64,000 bases of DNA from Theobroma cacao (Eukaryota; Streptophyta; Magnoliopsida; Malvales; Malvaceae): positions 37,658,059-37,722,058 of the forward strand of contig NC_030854.1 in NCBI RefSeq assembly GCF_000208745.1, written 5' to 3'. Below are positions 59,934-64,000 of this stretch, in pieces. The notes under the pieces are model-generated. The model did not search any database. It saw nothing but the letters and a program-made list of their open reading frames with translations, and was not told where the DNA came from. Position 1 is the first letter of the stretch; every line of letters begins with the position of its first letter. A program made the translations under genes and the position numbers.

Positions 59934-61965
59934 ATTGAACACCAAAATCAATTAATTAATTCATCCATGGCTTCCACATACCATACCGCCACTGGTTTTA
60001 TCGGTTGATGGACACCATTCAAGCTGACCATTCATCATCTTCAAAGCACACTTTCATGGAAACTTGGCATTGGGTTGTTTGAGTCAACCTGCCTTTCTAT
60101 GAAAGCATAGGATTAAGACAACCTGATAAATTAATTACAGTGATTTACATATATATATATATAGTTCATAACTTTAGGTATTATTATTTGTTTAAAAATG
60201 TTAATCGAAATAGTATTAATTATCCTAAATTTCATTCGTAATTTGATTTTCTTCTTTCGATTTTTATATATGTACTTTACGTAAAATTATTTAATTTAAA
60301 TTATCGAAGTGAAATTTTAATATAAATATTATAAATAGATAACAATTTAGTGATTGAAAACTCTTTTATAGAATGAATCGATTATTTTTAAACCACATAA
60401 TAGACTACATAATAACTATTTTTCTCAAATTTTTTTTTATGGTTTGCATATTCAAGGAATATCCATAACCCAAAGCACAAAAATCCAATCAGCTTGACCC
60501 TACCTGCAAAAAAAATTTTGCCAAAGGTTTAGGGGACAAATTTGTAAGTATTTCAGTTTTTCCACAAGGCCTTGGGTCAATTTCCAGAAAACTTGCTCAC
60601 TAGTGCCAAAAATATCATGAAGCTAAGAACAATTGATTGTTCTAATTATTATTAAACATGATAGAGGACTACCCTTTCAAATGGCAGGCTCTTAGAACCC
60701 AAAATATCATTGTCAATGGAAAACTTTTTCTTGCTGTTGGGTATGCATTACATGTAAAGAGGATGTCCACAAGTATTTTTTTTTTCTTGAAATGAAAATG
60801 AAATATTATTTATATTATTAAATTAATATATATTATATATAAATCGGAAAATATTTTCACTGTCCCATTTTCTCTTTTTTTTTTCTTTCAAGGGAAAAGT
60901 TATAATATTAAGCTGGAATCTTGGAAACCATTTTTTTCATTTTTTTTGTATAAAAAATTATTATCCATACATTCAACATAATATATATAGGAAATTAAAT
61001 TTCATTGTCAACATACACCAATTGATAATCAAAATTAACTAAAATATGCCATGAAATTATGCCAATATTTCTTTTATTTTTGTTTTTATGTTTTCTTTCA
61101 TAAACTGAAAGGTTTTAGGTATTTCAATCAAGTTATAAAATATCAGTAAACTGTTGACAGTATATCTCTCTTGTTAATTAGTTAAGTCAAAGATAAAAGG
61201 ATAAGAATTCATCAAAACCTCATCCACTTTTTTCAAAAATTTCAAAAATCTGAATTATCCGAATATTTATAAAAAAATATAAATAATCTAAATTGACTTA
61301 TTTCGATCAATTTAGTAATTTATTTTGTATTTAAATATATATATATATATATATATATAATCGATCCGAATTAATCGATTTCAATGTACTTATCCATTAA
61401 TATATATATATATCCAATTTTTTAAACTAAAAAATTACTAGCAACCACATATTTATTGCCTGCTGCCAAGTGCCTCATTCCATTAATTGCAAATGCCAAA
61501 TTCCAACCTAACCCTTTTTTTTTCTTTCCCCTTCATTACAGATAGATAAACAGATAAAAACTAAAATCTTGTTCTTTTTTTTTTTAAAAGAAAATCCCAA
61601 GAAAAGGGTATATAGTGGAAGAAATTAATTAACAAAAGGCCAAAAAGAAAGAGAAGGAAAATATGGGTCAGATCTTAAGCGAAGGGTAAGGTCATGATTC
61701 GTGGGACCCGGCACCGTTTGCTCTATCATTACAGCTCACATTTCACGTTGGCACTCTCTTCACCATACCACACACACCTCCCCTCTCCTTTCCTTCTCTT
61801 TCCCTATCTTTGGCGTGAGGATATTATTAATACCCACATCCCCTTTCTCTTCTCTTTAGTTTCTTCATCATCAAAGAACTCTAACCCAATCCCCTCCATG
61901 ACCCTTCTCTTCCTCTCTCTGTTTCCTTGTTCATCTACACCTCGCTCTTCCTTTTTGCATTGAAA

Positions 61966-62892
61966 ATGATCATGCCTTATGACTATTCACGTTTCATGAT
62001 GAAGGTCTTTTGTAGGAAGAGTGTTCATCATCGCTTTGTTTTAGGTTTGTCGTCGTCATCGTCGGGTGCTAATGTTTCTCCTCCTCCTCCTCCTCCTTCC
62101 AAATGTGGGTTAGGGTTGATAGCCAATGATACACCTAGGGTTCCGAATGTCATTGAGTCGTCGTCAGTCGTTAGGCCTGTGAGTACACCAACGAAAAAGA
62201 AAGACCCTGGTGGGATAGGGTTTATAGATGACATCGGCGGGGGTGTTGATGGTCTCATGTCGTGTACGGAGAGTTTGGGGTTTGAGAGTTGTGATGAAAG
62301 AAGGGTCGATGATGATGATGATGATGATAATGGTGGTGATAAGAAGGATGGTGATCAACGTGTGGAGGTTTGTGATGGGAAGAGATCAGTGATGATGACG
62401 AGGGATGCATGGAGGAGGAGGAGGAGGAGTGAGGAGAAGAGGGAGAGGCAGAATAAGAAGTTTCCACCGCCACTTTCTTCTTTGAACCAAAACGGTCAGC
62501 CTTGTTTTTATCTGAAGCCTGTGAGGACAAATGGGAGGCTGGAGTTAACCGAGGTTAGGATAGAAAGGCCTGAGATTTTACGTGCTGTTAGGCAAAATGG
62601 TCGCTTGAGATTGCATCTTGTTAGCAGTGATGTTTGTTCTAGAATCAATGAAGAAGAAGAAGAAGAGACAAAGCAAGAAGAACAAGAACAAGAATTGCAT
62701 TTGCAGGAAGAAGAAGAAGAAGTAAAATTACAAGAAGAAGAGACGAAAGTTGAAGAATTATGGAAGTATAGAGTGAACGGGGAAGGTTTCAGGAGATGTC
62801 ATGAGCTGGTTATGACCCATCATCACCATCATGACTATCATCATCATCATAGCTTGCATGTGTGGAGGCAGCCATGTGTGACAACAAGGTGA
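61966..62892 (+). CDS. FAF: FANTASTIC FOUR (FAF)-like protein
   Basis: Intronless, 308 residues. The first ATG in this frame is 61966. The FAF domain is at about 163-219: KKFPPPLSSL, then GRLELTEVRIERPEILRA, then RQNGRLRLHLV. An upstream CTESLGFES (100-108) is the other family hallmark. Low-complexity parts: Ser and Pro runs near 29-44, an Asp run at 115-121 with a basic RRRRR block at 150-154, a Glu/Gln-rich acidic stretch at 229-264 and two His runs at 285-289 and 292-295. FAF proteins are small plant-specific regulators that in Arabidopsis modulate shoot meristem size by repressing WUSCHEL, expressed partly in vasculature. The domain and order support the family; the organ-level role here is inference. 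Confidence 0.9.
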   Translation: MIMPYDYSRFMMKVFCRKSVHHRFVLGLSSSSSGANVSPPPPPPSKCGLGLIANDTPRVPNVIESSSVVRPVSTPTKKKDPGGIGFIDDIGGGVDGLMSCTESLGFESCDERRVDDDDDDDNGGDKKDGDQRVEVCDGKRSVMMTRDAWRRRRRSEEKRERQNKKFPPPLSSLNQNGQPCFYLKPVRTNGRLELTEVRIERPEILRAVRQNGRLRLHLVSSDVCSRINEEEEEETKQEEQEQELHLQEEEEEVKLQEEETKVEELWKYRVNGEGFRRCHELVMTHHHHHDYHHHHSLHVWRQPCVTTR

Positions 62893-64000
62893 ACAAAAGA
62901 AGTTTTTCAATTTTACTTGGGGGATGTGAAAAAGAAGAGACGGGTCATGTTTCTGTGTGCTTCTTTTTGGGGAATATCAATGTTTCCGTAATTTGTTGGA
63001 TTAACAAAGTTGAGCAGAGAATACAGAAGGTAGAGGTTGATGTGTCTCCAGGAAATTTGAAGGTGAAAGATGGGTAATCTCCAGGCGTCAGCAGATAGAA
63101 AAAAAAAAGAAAAAAGAACAAGAAAGAAATGAGAAAATGAGTTCAAAATCTTAATTTGCCAAATTTAGAAATGTCAGTTGCTCCAAATTTTGACACCTTT
63201 TTTTCCCATTTATCTTTGATTTTTCCAATAGAATTGTCAAATACCAAAAATACCCGGATTTCCTTTCCCTTTTTTCTCTTTTTTTTTTTTTTTTGTACTC
63301 ATGGGGTACATTTTTCATGTGTACATATATTAACATAAGCTTGTTTCTGTATACAAAGTTTGGGAAATAAAAATTGCAATAGATGTTTTACATGTGTATC
63401 CAGATTTTCCTTGCTCTTCTTTTGGTGGAAGGATTCTATGTTTCAGCCTTGGGGGGGGACATTGGTCGGTTTGATTGGTCTGAGAAGACCTTGGACATGC
63501 TTCCCTCAATGAGATTACATAAGCTTGACCTACTCTTTAAATAATGGATGTGATGAATCAGTCAACTTTATGATAAAAAGGAATGGATAGCGACTCTTTG
63601 TGAAGCGACATTGAACAAGAAATGGGAAGGGTAAGGCCAGAGGCAATCATTGCTTAAAAGACGCACAAAAGTGTAAAACTGGCACTCAAAGGCATATGAA
63701 AATTTGCATTCAAGAGTCAACCATGGAGGAAAAAAGCAGTGGTTTGATTCTCAAACTGAATTCAAAATGGTTAGATTCTCACACTGAATTACAAATGCTC
63801 AAGTCCACCTGCTAATATCAAACATATACAATGGACAGAGACATAAGGTAAGCATATAATATCTGAATTTTCAGCATATGAGAAGAATTTCCTGCTCTCC
63901 TAAGACTTCAGTCCCTTTGTTATTGATGGATTTCTAAGAGATTTCAAGACAAGCTTGCCACTCACTTTGCTTTGGAGACTTTTCTTCTGGCAAGTTGTAC
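62893..64000. other. 3' flank of FAF and right edge
   Basis: 3' UTR and intergenic sequence; no gene is established. On the minus strand the last 60-100 bases are open in two frames up to the edge (one would end SEWQACLEIS, another ITKGLKS), which could be the end of a gene beyond 64000, but no family is recognisable. Confidence 0.4.

Larger units (their letters stand above)
57141..61965. other. Long AT-rich intergenic region
   Basis: About 4.8 kb with no credible gene. Contents: a decayed repeat-like stretch at 57490-57790 with caagctcaag/gctgagctcg words, the duplicated unit around an N (listed separately), (TA)n tracts at about 60148-60163 and 61338-61358, a GAA microsatellite (listed), and the FAF promoter and leader from about 61600. 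At 59700-60110 the base composition is gene-like: the GAA tract is followed by an ATG at about 59967 with only 13 codons, which may be a relic or a non-coding exon. Confidence 0.5.

Noticed and set aside
62255..62530. Antisense open frame with long His and Ser runs
   Set aside because: It is the opposite strand of the FAF gene; its runs are the complements of GAT, GAG and GAA triplets, and no family matches.
1..64000. tRNA, rRNA, CRISPR arrays or a new multi-gene system
   Set aside because: No cloverleaf-like block with tRNA A and B boxes, no rRNA stretch and no regularly spaced direct repeats were noticed; all clusters are explained by known plant families. A tRNAscan or Rfam run would be decisive.

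Overview
This is nuclear DNA of a flowering plant, almost certainly a eudicot. The window is AT-rich, most genes are split by GT–AG introns, and the families are plant-specific: RBK-type cytoplasmic kinases, RKF3-like receptor kinases, P-class PPR proteins, DMP (DUF679) and FANTASTIC FOUR proteins. The species cannot be named from sequence alone; a rosid-type tree or shrub is a guess.

Layout. (1) 1-1976, minus strand: 5' half of a receptor-like cytoplasmic kinase (subfamily VI, RBK1/RBK2-like) running off the left edge. (2) 4826-9933: two tandem intronless RKF3-like receptor kinases; the second is cut at its C-terminus by a stop codon. (3) 11896-54688: an array of six ERD6-like (MFS monosaccharide transporter) loci, all plus strand, with the same 18-exon layout. 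Here they are called A-F. B, E and F are intact by reading; A, C and D carry inactivating lesions. Two further fragments occur: exons 16-18 of a D-like copy (37948-39060) and a mosaic of D-like and E-like pieces (48152-49110). (4) Within the array lie a full P-class PPR gene of Rf-like type (35844-37691), a broken 3' piece of a second PPR copy (about 46869-47490) and a truncated DMP copy (46543-46821) joined to that PPR piece. (5) 56475-57140: a full-length DMP gene. (6) 61966-62892: a FANTASTIC FOUR gene.

The array shows birth and death of tandem genes. Transporter E plus its downstream DMP copy matches transporter F plus the intact DMP gene, so a [transporter-DMP] block was duplicated. PPR and transporter 3' ends were also shuffled, and several breakpoints can be placed closely by comparing copies. 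The likely working output is three vacuolar or plasma-membrane sugar carriers (B, E, F), one organellar RNA-binding PPR protein, one DMP membrane protein and one shoot-meristem regulator.

Mobile DNA: a hAT transposon remnant (16729-20254) with a solo LTR (17168-19757) nested in it, a poly(A)-tailed retroposed piece (45758-45996) with long target duplications and a paralogous empty site, and a decayed LTR relic near 10.3-10.8 kb. A 134-bp tandem duplication across the start codon of transporter B creates an upstream ORF. A single N at 58575 sits between two near-identical units and looks like an assembly join. I found no tRNA, rRNA, CRISPR or clearly unknown multi-gene system.
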